22,369 nucleotides of DNA from Atopobiaceae bacterium (lineage in GTDB: Bacteria; Actinomycetota; Coriobacteriia; Coriobacteriales; Atopobiaceae). Positions 1-5,823 of this stretch are shown one piece after another. The first letter of the stretch is position 1. Each line of letters begins with the position of its first letter. The notes beneath the pieces are model-generated. The model did no database searches. It had not been told where the DNA came from and saw only the letters and a list, made by a program, of their open reading frames with translations. The stretch lies in assembly GCA_017510875.1 (NCBI GenBank), contig JAFWLX010000257.1, positions 1 through 22,369 on the forward strand, given 5' to 3'. The position numbers and the translations under genes were made by a program.

Positions 1-23
1 GGCCGCAGTCCACTCGCAACCTC

Positions 24-524
24 GTGCTCTGGCGGGCGCCGACCTCCCTGCTACCATTGTCGCACGCGTGGTGGCTTTGCGGCTCGATGGCTTTCGTGCT
101 CGTTTGTGCCGCCGCCTTCGGCGGCGGCATGGTTGCAATTAAGAAAGCCATCATAACCGTTCGCGACAATCTCTTCTCCATTGATGTGGCGACCGCCGAG
201 TTTGAACGAACGGAATACATGTGTGAGGCAGGCGTAACCTCTATCTCCATTGACCCGGATGGTCGGATACATCCCTGCATATCTCTTAAGAACACGCTGG
301 GTAACATTGTTGACGGAACAATACGACAAGCTTGGAACGACCCCGAAAGATATCGAGTAATGGAGGCGCTCAGGTGGGACAACACTAAGGAATGCGTGGA
401 TTGCAGCAGCCGCAAATACTGCCCTCATTGCCCCGGTATGTCTCAAGCCGAATCTGGCGATATGTACGCGTGCAATACCTGTGACAAGATTGTCTCAGAA
501 TGCATAATGGAAATTGAATCGTAG
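24..524 (+). pseudogene. C-terminal SPASM domain of a radical-SAM maturase-like protein, 5' part lost or replaced
   Basis: The last ~100 codons encode a SPASM auxiliary Fe-S cluster domain. Counting from an ATG at 24, the cysteines are C67, C85, C124, C127, C133, C136, C150, C153 and C160. The CEAG start, the DPDGRIHPC segment and the CxxCx5CxxC core are typical of SPASM domains in RiPP-modifying and sulfatase-maturing enzymes. No radical-SAM core (CxxxCxxC) is present. The first ~45 codons are a GC-rich, hydrophobic stretch unlike any SAM core, and they contain a perfect 9-bp hairpin at 108-128. The frame is also open to the window edge, so an upstream start cannot be excluded. I infer a chimeric or truncated remnant of a peptide maturase. 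The domain call is firm, but the pseudogene status is only moderately certain because the gene is at the edge. Confidence 0.6.
108..128. repeat. Perfect 9-bp GC hairpin
   Basis: GCCGCCGCC (108-116) and GGCGGCGGC (120-128) are separated by TTC. The hairpin sits where GC-rich sequence gives way to the AT-richer SPASM fragment, so it may mark an old junction or an old terminator stem. No T-run follows. Confidence 0.4.
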
Positions 525-775
525 GTCATGTAAGGAGATCGCCAAGAGATGAAGGGGTGACATCGAGAATTCGTACCCGCAACACCTCGCCTTTGGCAAA
601 CGTGGAAGTCTCTCTACAGGATATAACCCCTCACACAACCTTTGAGACATACTGACTAGCACAGCAACTAAAGACGTCACCTTGTGACACCGTTCAACAA
701 TGCCCGTACCGGTAACAGGTGCGGGCATTGTTTGTCTCTGCCCGCCCCACGAGACGAAACGAAAGGTAGTGCAGC
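525..775. other. Intergenic gap between SPASM remnant and phage scaffold gene
   Basis: I see no convincing gene here. The gap holds a small palindrome GTCACCTTGTGAC at 676-688 and the larger hairpin at 698-730, annotated separately. It is probably the seam between the SPASM remnant and the prophage fragment. Confidence 0.4.
698..735 (+). terminator. Hairpin in front of the phage scaffold gene
   Basis: CAATGCCCGTACC (698-710) pairs with GGTGCGGGCATTG (718-730) with one mismatch and a 7-nt loop, followed by TTTGT. It could be a terminator between phage head genes or a 5'-leader hairpin for the scaffold gene that starts 45 bp later. The T-run is short. Confidence 0.45.
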
Positions 776-1294
776 ATGGACGGTGAGACTAATGGCAGCC
801 AGGAAATCACGCAGGGTGCGGAGAACCAGGCGCAAGAGCAGCAACAGGAAGACGCGCAGGTCCAGCAAGAAGTGACCGGCACCGACTGGGAGAGGCAGAT
901 CGCGGACCGCGACGCCCGCATCACCGACCTCGAGGGGCAGGTGGCAGAGACCGCCAAGAACGCCGAGACAGCTGAGAGCCTTCGCGGCGAGATCGCCGAG
1001 CTCAAGGCCCAGGGCGAGTCAGACCGCATCAGCTTCAGGCTACAGCTCGCGGGCGTGCGCAACGTGAAGGCCGCACGTGCGATTCTCGCAGACCACGACA
1101 ACGACATCGACAAGCTCAAGGAGGCAGAGCCGCGGCTCTTCGAGGGCGACGGCAAGCACGCGGCCAAGGGCGGAGGCGCCGGTGGCACCGGCACGACCGG
1201 CCTTCCCAACGCGGGCGCGGCCACCGACTCCGGCAAGCAGCTCAAGCACTGGCGAGACATCGCCGGGCTCACCGACGACGACAAGAAGAAGTAA
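776..1294 (+). CDS. Phage capsid scaffolding protein
   Basis: A 172-residue, very acidic and Gln/Glu-rich protein. It has an N-terminal low-complexity segment (about residues 8-32), a coiled coil (about 40-90) beginning near the WERQIADRDARITDLEGQV stretch, and a Gly/Lys-rich tail ending in DDDKKK. This layout is typical of tailed-phage head scaffolding (GP20-like) proteins, which assemble the procapsid and are then removed. The start ATG follows GAAAGG. The gene ends 3 bp before the capsid start, which is the canonical scaffold-then-capsid order. It looks intact but is functionally orphaned: no portal or terminase precedes it here, and the capsid gene after it is broken. The call rests on overall character and the neighbour, not on a unique motif. 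Confidence 0.75.
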   Translation: MDGETNGSQEITQGAENQAQEQQQEDAQVQQEVTGTDWERQIADRDARITDLEGQVAETAKNAETAESLRGEIAELKAQGESDRISFRLQLAGVRNVKAARAILADHDNDIDKLKEAEPRLFEGDGKHAAKGGGAGGTGTTGLPNAGAATDSGKQLKHWRDIAGLTDDDKKK

Positions 1295-1297
1295 GAA

Positions 1298-1534
1298 ATG
1301 CCCAGCAGCATCGCATACGCACAGAACTGCCTATCCGTTATCGACGAGGTGTACCAGCGTGCCGGGGTGAGCAACAACCTGAACTCCGGCCGCCGCATGG
1401 TGCGTGCCAGCCACAACGCTAAGGAGATCCTCATTCCGAAGACCTCCGTCACCGGACTCGGCGACTACACTCGCAACGTGGGCTACAAGACCGGCGCGAT
1501 CGCGTACGAGTTCGAGACCAAGACCTTCAACTTT
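1298..1534 (+). pseudogene. Phage major capsid protein, N-terminal 79 codons only
   Basis: The fragment reads MPSSIAYAQN..., continues through VIDEVYQRAG and RRMVRASHNAKEILIPK, and ends with the GLGDYTRNVGYKTG and FETKTFNF stretches. This is the conserved N-arm of a siphophage-type coat protein family that normally has roughly 300 residues. Homology ends at codon 79 (TTT, 1532-1534), exactly where a 22-bp palindrome begins. The frame stays open to 1897, but that sequence is antisense to the recombinase gene and is not capsid. The gene starts 3 nt after the scaffold stop with little of its own ribosome site, so it was probably translationally coupled. I infer that the insertion of a mobile element, with loss of the rest, destroyed it. 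No capsid 3' part is seen on the far side of the element. Confidence 0.8.
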
Positions 1535-1553
1535 CTCCCGAATTCGGGAGAAA
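1532..1553. repeat. 22-bp perfect palindrome at the capsid break (candidate element end)
   Basis: TTTCTCCCGAA and TTCGGGAGAAA form an uninterrupted 22-bp palindrome centred between 1542 and 1543 (EcoRI-like AATT core). It begins at the last recognisable capsid codon. It is therefore a good candidate for the terminus, or the recombination core, of the recombinase-bearing element that follows. Confidence 0.7.
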
Positions 1554-1653
1554 CACCATTATCCCGAAGTATTGCCCATGGCTCTGCCAACCGCATCGTC
1601 GCAGGTGGCAGAGCATTGGCCCTTGGTTTCTTCGGAATAATGTCACCCGAATA
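1541..1653. repeat. Long imperfect stem-loop adjoining the palindrome
   Basis: Several segments pair in nested order: ATTCGGG (1542-1548) with CCCGAAT (1647-1653); CATTATCCCGAAG (1557-1569) with CTTCGGAATAATG (1630-1642, one mismatch); and GCTCTGCCAACC (1581-1592) with GGTGGCAGAGC (1604-1614, one bulged base). Together they make a roughly 110-nt imperfect hairpin between the capsid break and the recombinase stop codon. It could be the subterminal region of the element where recombinase binds, a folded recombination substrate, or a terminator for the minus-strand gene. Confidence 0.6.
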
Positions 1654-1675
1654 TGCCGTCCTTCGAAGGCTGGCG

Positions 1676-2743
1676 CTATCTGCCGGGGTTCAGGAGTTGC
1701 CTGATCATCTCCTCGTCGCCTTCCCAGGAGCCGTGTTCGATGGGCACGCATGGGTCCTTGCCGTTCGCCCTGTCCAAGGTCTTTCTCTTCGCCGTGGCGC
1801 TCGCCTGTGCGTATACCCTCACGGTGCCCGTGCCCGAGTGGCGCAGGAACAGGGCCAACTCCTCGTCGGTCATGCCGGCCTCCTTCAGGTGCATTGACCT
1901 GGTGTGCCTCACGAGATGCGGGTGGACGCGCTCGGGCACCTCGGGACACGCATCCCTGGCCAGCTCGCCGTAGCGCCTCACGAACGCCTCCGAGCAGTCC
2001 GGCGACATGCGGCATCTCTCGCCTCCGCGAATGACGTAGAAGAGTGGGTCGTCCGGCCTTCCCTCCGGATGGAAGCGCGACATGTAGTCGTGCATGATGT
2101 TCGCGACGCTCTTCCTGATGGGCACGACGCCTGCCTTGTTGCCCTTGCCGGTCACGTAGACCCTCGGCTCATTCCCATCGATCACCAGGTCGCGGACGCG
2201 CAGCCCGATGATCTCGCTGTTCCTGCCCGCTATCTCGTACATGAGGACCATGAACGTCCAGTTGCGGTGCTCCGTGCGCTTTGGCAGCCTCGGCTGGGAT
2301 ATGACGGCCTCCCAGGCCCTCTCGCTCATGTGGCCGACGAGTCGGTCGGGATCCCTCTTGCCGACCCTGACCTTCTGGGCCTGCACGAGCAGCGCGGAGC
2401 ATGCTAGGTCGGTGATTGCCGCATACTCGAGAAAGGACCTTATGGCGGCGAGGCGCTGCTCGATCGTCCTGGTGCCGTTTCCCCTCGTCGTCCTCAGCCA
2501 ACCTACAAACCCCGCAACGTGGGTGGCGTCAAAGTTGTCCATGCCAGCCGCAAGCAGTCCGTCCCGCCCCAGCCTTTCTACGCCGCCCGGGCCGCCCGTC
2601 TCCTTGAGGTACGCGTGGTAGAGCTGGAGCGCCTTCCCATATGACTCGATGGTCCCCGGGGAAAGCATCCGCACCTCCGGCAGGTACTCGCTGAGCCACT
2701 TTCCGATGACCGCCACCGCCCTCCTCTCCTTGTACCTAGGCAT
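1676..2743 (-). CDS. Tyrosine recombinase/integrase (third of a recombinase trio?)
   Basis: A 355-residue phage-integrase-family recombinase that cuts and rejoins DNA through a 3'-phosphotyrosine. The N-terminal SAM-like core-binding domain spans about residues 10-115 and the catalytic domain about 140-320. Visible catalytic residues are R174 (AGRNSE), K203 (GKGNK), H276 and R279 (HLVRH), H302 (RHSGTG) and Y311 (VRVYA), so the enzyme looks complete. I chose ATG 2743, not the ATG-like codon farther upstream, because it follows GGAGGG and overlaps the upstream recombinase's terminal codons (ATGCCTAG), a translational-coupling arrangement. The C-terminal extension beyond the tyrosine is about 44 residues. 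The stop lies 23 bp from the long hairpin at the element's presumed end. Function is confident; the target site is unknown. Confidence 0.85.
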   Translation of the reverse strand: MPRYKERRAVAVIGKWLSEYLPEVRMLSPGTIESYGKALQLYHAYLKETGGPGGVERLGRDGLLAAGMDNFDATHVAGFVGWLRTTRGNGTRTIEQRLAAIRSFLEYAAITDLACSALLVQAQKVRVGKRDPDRLVGHMSERAWEAVISQPRLPKRTEHRNWTFMVLMYEIAGRNSEIIGLRVRDLVIDGNEPRVYVTGKGNKAGVVPIRKSVANIMHDYMSRFHPEGRPDDPLFYVIRGGERCRMSPDCSEAFVRRYGELARDACPEVPERVHPHLVRHTRSMHLKEAGMTDEELALFLRHSGTGTVRVYAQASATAKRKTLDRANGKDPCVPIEHGSWEGDEEMIRQLLNPGR

Positions 2744-2948
2744 CGTGACCCTCCTTCCGCATCCTGTCGACCGGTTCCCACGTGTCAAACGTCTTGGGGT
2801 CGCCCGGGCCACCGGGAACCATGTGAACGTAATAGAGGGTCTGCTCGACTCGCTCGTGACTCAGGTAGACCTGCAGCAGGCTTATGTTGCCCTCCAGCTC
2901 GGCACCCTCCTCCTTCCAGCTGCTTCGCAGCGCCGGGTCGCTCCCCAT
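2736..2948 (-). pseudogene. C-terminal stub of a second tyrosine recombinase
   Basis: About 70 codons remain. They include the hallmark VYLSHERVEQTLYYVHMV, which corresponds to the last catalytic histidine (YLSH) and the nucleophilic tyrosine of tyrosine recombinases. The R...K...HxxR part is absent. Reading upstream on the minus strand, a stop codon appears at 2952-2954, right after homology ends, so the loss is a rearrangement and not a frameshift. The stop overlaps the start of the downstream recombinase, as in multi-recombinase operons. It is almost surely non-functional. Confidence 0.75.
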
Positions 2949-3084
2949 GGACTACTACAGGGAGCTTATAGGGTCGTACCGTCGCGCCGCGGGCGACCTT
3001 GATATGCGGGAGGTCGAGGACTGCCTGGCGCTGTACGGACGTTTCGACTCGCTCCTCGAAATGATGCAGAGGGATTTGCTGTAG
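2947..3084 (+). CDS. Short unknown protein or fragment (45 aa)
   Basis: An ATG at 2947 opens a 45-codon frame (MDYYRELIGS... ending ...MMQRDLL). The composition is credible for a real amphipathic helical protein. It begins exactly at the junction where the recombinase stub ends on the other strand, and there is no good ribosome site, so it may be the 3' end of a larger gene cut by the element. I do not recognise the family. Confidence 0.35.
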   Translation: MDYYRELIGSYRRAAGDLDMREVEDCLALYGRFDSLLEMMQRDLL

Positions 3085-3127
3085 TTGGACCTGCGGCAAA
3101 TCAGGGCCCGGTCCATGCTGAGCTGAC

Positions 3128-3256
3128 ATGCGGGAGAGCCGGTCGATGGAAGCTCATGACCACCTCGCACGTGTGCTGAACGACCGTCGCTTCCGCCGTA
3201 ACCTCTCCGACGCGAGGACTAACTGGCTGGGCGCGAACGTAGACAAGGTGGTCTAG
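3128..3256 (+). CDS. Short unknown protein or fragment (42 aa)
   Basis: This frame runs MRESRSMEAHDHLARVLNDR... to ...NWLGANVDKVV, with an alternative ATG at 3146. It is charged and helical in character and follows the previous small frame by 43 bp. There is no clear Shine-Dalgarno sequence. I do not recognise it. Both small frames could be remnants of genes from the replaced prophage or plasmid segment. Confidence 0.3.
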   Translation: MRESRSMEAHDHLARVLNDRRFRRNLSDARTNWLGANVDKVV

Positions 3257-3726
3257 GGCATCCTTCGGTGCTTCGAGTAGGATTTTGGGCCTAGCGTTAC
3301 TTTCCTCGCGGTGTGCCAAAGCTCCGTATAGCTATCATTTTCGCAGGTGGAGTGCTGTGTCTCTCACTTTCCTCTATTTTCCTGGCTTTGAGTCGCATGC
3401 AATACGTTGTGGTAGATAGAGCGGTTCAATGAATGAAGACGCTATGGGCACCCCAGAAGCCCACGTAAACATCCGCGGGGTGCGTGCTGCAGCCGAATGC
3501 TTGCGATTCATGTTGCGGCCACTGCGGTATAGGAGTGGACTGCTCCCATTGTGAAAGACTGTAGGGCGTCTTTAGCGGTCGCGGGCACCCGTGCCTACGG
3601 CCGCATTTTCTTGCGAAGCCGCCCATGACAGATGCTTGCACAATGCGCGAAAGGCCCAAGATAGATGCCACGCGGCAGGTCCTGCAACATATTCCAAATT
3701 CGCTACACACTGTAGAGCGAATTGGA
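3257..3726. other. 470-bp gap without a supported gene
   Basis: Reading frames on both strands lack credible protein character. The only structure I can support is the inverted repeat just before the HNH gene's stop codon (3697-3723). No match to the left-end palindrome at 1532-1553 was found here, so the far end of the recombinase element seems to be missing. Confidence 0.5.
3697..3723 (-). terminator. Hairpin just downstream of the HNH gene
   Basis: AATTCGCTACA (3697-3707) and TGTAGAGCGAATT (3711-3723) pair with a 2-nt bulge. The hairpin starts 3 bp after the minus-strand HNH stop codon. The U-tract on the minus strand is only TTT, so termination would be weak. Confidence 0.4.
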
Positions 3727-4659
3727 CTACCCCAGAAACACGTTCTCGTGGTGCCAGTCTAGGTACTCCCTCGCCGGCCTGAGGATGCTCTGATCCGGCA
3801 CAACAGCAAGGCGCCTGCCGTGATAGGGGTAGTAGTCCTTACCATTGCCAAAGTCGTCGTGCAGGCGAGGGGAGACCACCACGCGAAGGTCGTCCTCTAT
3901 CGTGACGTATCCCGAGTCGAAGAGCGCGTGGAGGTCGCTACGTAGCAGGATGCCGTTGTTCACCGCGTTGGGGCCGTCGGCGGCAAACGACTTGATGTGC
4001 GCCGCCTGCAGCACGGGCACCGTTCGCTCGCCGGTGATGGCACAGCGCCTGTGATACGCGTCCGCCACAAGCGTGCGGAAGCCGCCTTGGCCAATGCGAT
4101 GCTTGGACATGCCAACCACAAAGCCCTGTCGGGCGGCGGGGACGCTGCCTTCCAAGTTGGCTGGCGCGATGATTGCCGCAGTCCCGCTCAGCCGCAACTG
4201 CACCTGCTCGACAAGGTGCGCTGCGTCGTCTCCGCGGAACGTCTTGCCGGTCTGGATGTACCTGCTCCATATAGACGATATATCGAACCAGTCCGCATCG
4301 TCAAAGTAGAAGACGTCAGTCAAGATGATGCTAGTGATATTGACGTTCGCGTCCGGCCTGCCTCCGGAACTCTTGTAGCGCCAGATGGCATCGGATAGCT
4401 GCGCGAGGTTGTTCACGCCGTTCTCGGTGCCAAAGGCACGCCATGCCCAGTCGATAGAGGTGGTCGTAGCGGTCACGAAGAAGCCGCCACCCGCTATGCG
4501 CCCGCCCTGCGACGCCTTGAGCTTGAAGAGGAAGAGCTCGCCCTCTTGCAGGCTGCGGAAGGACCTTCCGCTCGGCTGCCAGAAGTTGACCTCGCGCATG
4601 TCATGGTCTCTGAGGAAGTCGTACCAGCTCCAGTCGGTGAGCCCAACGTACACGTTCAT
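3727..4659 (-). CDS. HNH endonuclease with PUA/EVE-like N-terminal domain; possible modification-dependent restriction enzyme
   Basis: A 310-residue protein. The N-terminal half (about 1-150) resembles EVE/PUA-type base-reading folds: it opens NVYVGLTDWSWYDFL and continues with the NFWQPSG and GELFLFKLK stretches and a GGGFFVTATT strand followed by WAWRAFG. The C-terminal half is an HNH_2-type beta-beta-alpha-metal nuclease (about 200-250): YHRRCAITG, then QAAHIKSF with the likely catalytic H221, then NAVNNGILLRSDLHALFD with N235 and H244. HNH_2 domains occur in restriction enzymes. A reader domain fused to HNH suggests cleavage of DNA bearing modified bases (type IV-like defence against phage or plasmid), which is an inference. 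A GTG at 4668 is an alternative start; ATG 4659 has GAGGTG 6 nt upstream. The gene is single, with no methyltransferase nearby, as expected for a modification-dependent nuclease. Confidence 0.7.
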   Translation of the reverse strand: MNVYVGLTDWSWYDFLRDHDMREVNFWQPSGRSFRSLQEGELFLFKLKASQGGRIAGGGFFVTATTTSIDWAWRAFGTENGVNNLAQLSDAIWRYKSSGGRPDANVNITSIILTDVFYFDDADWFDISSIWSRYIQTGKTFRGDDAAHLVEQVQLRLSGTAAIIAPANLEGSVPAARQGFVVGMSKHRIGQGGFRTLVADAYHRRCAITGERTVPVLQAAHIKSFAADGPNAVNNGILLRSDLHALFDSGYVTIEDDLRVVVSPRLHDDFGNGKDYYPYHGRRLAVVPDQSILRPAREYLDWHHENVFLG

Positions 4660-4832
4660 CGCATGCACCTCGATCCTTAAGTCTCACGCAGCAAGGGTAA
4701 CAAGCCACAATATGAGTCCGCTGAGTCTTTCGGTGGATGCGCAGCTTGCGAAAACGAGGGTGCATGGCGTCCCATGGGGTGGGCCGCTCCTCAGCGCCGG
4801 CTCGCGAGGGACTAAGAGCCTGACGAACGTGG

Positions 4833-4902
4833 TAGAATGCAAGCAATTGCGGCGAAAGGCTTCGGTCGACGTCTGGGAAGGCCCGATGCGTCGGGCTTTT
4901 CT
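4833..4902 (+). ncRNA. Possible short transcript ending in a terminator
   Basis: TAGAAT at 4833-4838 is a fair -10 box, although I see no good -35 box. It is followed about 40 bp later by a classic intrinsic terminator, with no protein frame between them. This could be a small RNA or leader, or simply the terminator of a lost upstream gene. Confidence 0.2.
4881..4902 (+). terminator. Intrinsic terminator
   Basis: GCCCGA (4881-4886), loop TGCG, TCGGGC (4891-4896), then TTTTCTT. This is a compact rho-independent terminator on the plus strand with no gene immediately upstream in that direction. Confidence 0.7.
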
Positions 4903-5152
4903 TATGCCTCAGAACGCAGCGCTGTGCAGAGGTCAGCTTTTAAACGCTTCGGGACGCATGCGTGCTGGAGCGATTTTTTCTGGCATAGGAAAGCTCAATC
5001 TGTTCGACAGTGTTGAACAAATTGCTTGATGATTCTGCGCACCCGTGATTTGATTCCGTCCCACGCAGTCCCAACACACATGTATGCATTTGTGTCCGAG
5101 GCCACTGCTAACCTCACAACAAATGCGGCAAACGTCTAGGGACACGGTGACT

Positions 5153-5626
5153 ATGAAAACAAATGGAGTTCAACAGCTGGTCAACCTCCGGGAGGAGGTG
5201 CGCCGTGTGCGCGAGTCCATACTCTCGTACGTCGTGCGCATGGACGACATCCTCCTGCAGCAGATCCCGCAGATTCGCGCCGACTACGCGCTCAAGATAG
5301 GCTGCTGGGAGCAGGCACTGCTGGAGGCGGAGCTTGCCGAGCGCCGTGCGCGTCGCAGGCTGCAGCTTGCGCAGGCTCAGGCCAACCAAGGCGTGGAGGC
5401 CAACATGGACGCCATCGAGGGGCAGCTCGACGCAGAGCTCGCCGAGTGGATGGCCAAAGTCGAGCAAGCGCGCCTCACCTACGAGCAGACGCTCGCATAT
5501 CTCACTGCCATGACTGGTACCGTACCCGTCACGCTGCAGTTCCACGGCAATCCCCGCAAGGACTTACTCCGTTGCAGCTCCCCGCTACTCCGTTTTAGTC
5601 CGTTTTACTCCGTTATCCGCAGGTAG
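5153..5626 (+). pseudogene. Coiled-coil protein, apparently C-terminally truncated
   Basis: There are 157 codons from ATG 5153. About residues 1-125 form a long charged coiled coil (NLREEVRRVRESILSYVVRM, then LLEAELAERRARRRLQLAQA and a MDAIEGQLDAELAEW stretch). The layout is like the N-terminal part of a conserved bacterial family in which a similar coiled coil precedes a J-domain-like C-terminus. That family link is from memory and uncertain. After the TVPVTLQFHG stretch the sequence turns into Ser/Arg/Leu residues encoded by the TACTCCGTT repeat array, which is not a natural protein end. I infer that the C-terminal domain was replaced by repeat DNA. The ribosome site is weak. Function is unknown. 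Confidence 0.45.
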
Positions 5627-5823
5627 ACGACCTAGTGACGGCATCACGCGCGGCCCCTCGGAAAGCGTTCTGCGACCCCAGAAACGAGCCTACTCCATTC
5701 TGGTCCGTTCTACTCCTTCATTCGGTTGCCGTCCCGCCAAAGAATGGAGCGTGGGGAGTTCCAAGGACAAAAAATCGCTGGGTACCAGTCAGATACTCCG
5801 TTCTGCTCCCTCTTACTCCCTCA
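5565..5823. repeat. Phased 10-bp repeats (consensus TACTCCGTTY) in three triplet clusters
   Basis: Units start at 5586, 5596 and 5606; at 5691, 5701 and 5711; and at 5794, 5804 and 5814. An extra unit lies at 5565, with a degenerate one near 5576. Within every triplet the spacing is exactly 10 bp, and the outer units are TACTCC while the middle one deviates (TAGTCC, TGGTCC, TGCTCC). Triplets recur every 105 and 103 bp. The array separates the truncated coiled-coil gene from the stop of the minus-strand AlbA_2 gene. The 10-bp step is one helical turn and not a codon multiple, which argues for a DNA-level role such as an operator or a centromere- or iteron-like site, or for a decaying satellite. 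Confidence 0.75.

Larger units (their letters stand above)
1532..2948 (-). mobile_element. Remnant of a RIT-like (recombinase-in-trio) element
   Basis: The segment runs from the palindrome at the capsid break to the point where the second recombinase stub loses homology. It holds one complete and one truncated tyrosine recombinase in the same orientation with overlapping ends. RIT elements carry three adjacent, coupled tyrosine recombinases (RitA, RitB, RitC) flanked by inverted repeats. By position, the intact gene would be the third and the stub the second. No first recombinase and no matching right end were found between 2948 and 3726, so the element is probably immobile. Assignment to RIT rather than to a Tn554-like or other multi-integrase element is an inference. 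Confidence 0.55.
4660..5152. other. Gap between divergent HNH and coiled-coil genes
   Basis: About 490 bp contain no supported protein gene. The promoter of the minus-strand HNH gene should lie at its left side. On the plus strand there is a possible short transcription unit with a -10-like TAGAAT (4833-4838) and a clear terminator (4881-4902). The stretch up to 5152 shows nothing else that I can support. Confidence 0.4.

Noticed and set aside
1542..1653. Integron attC site
   Set aside because: The region folds into an imperfect hairpin, but the conserved attC ends (RYYYAAC and GTTRRRY) are not present and no integron integrase is nearby.
1535..1897. Continuation of the capsid reading frame
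   Set aside because: After codon 79 the translation has no capsid character. From 1676 it is antisense to the recombinase gene.
3426..3710. 94-codon minus-strand frame in the gap before the HNH gene
   Set aside because: It has scattered Cys and Trp, no recognisable domain and no ribosome site. It is probably random.
5565..5823. CRISPR array
   Set aside because: The units are only 10 bp, directly abutting and degenerate. There are no 25-40 bp repeats or unique spacers and no cas gene.
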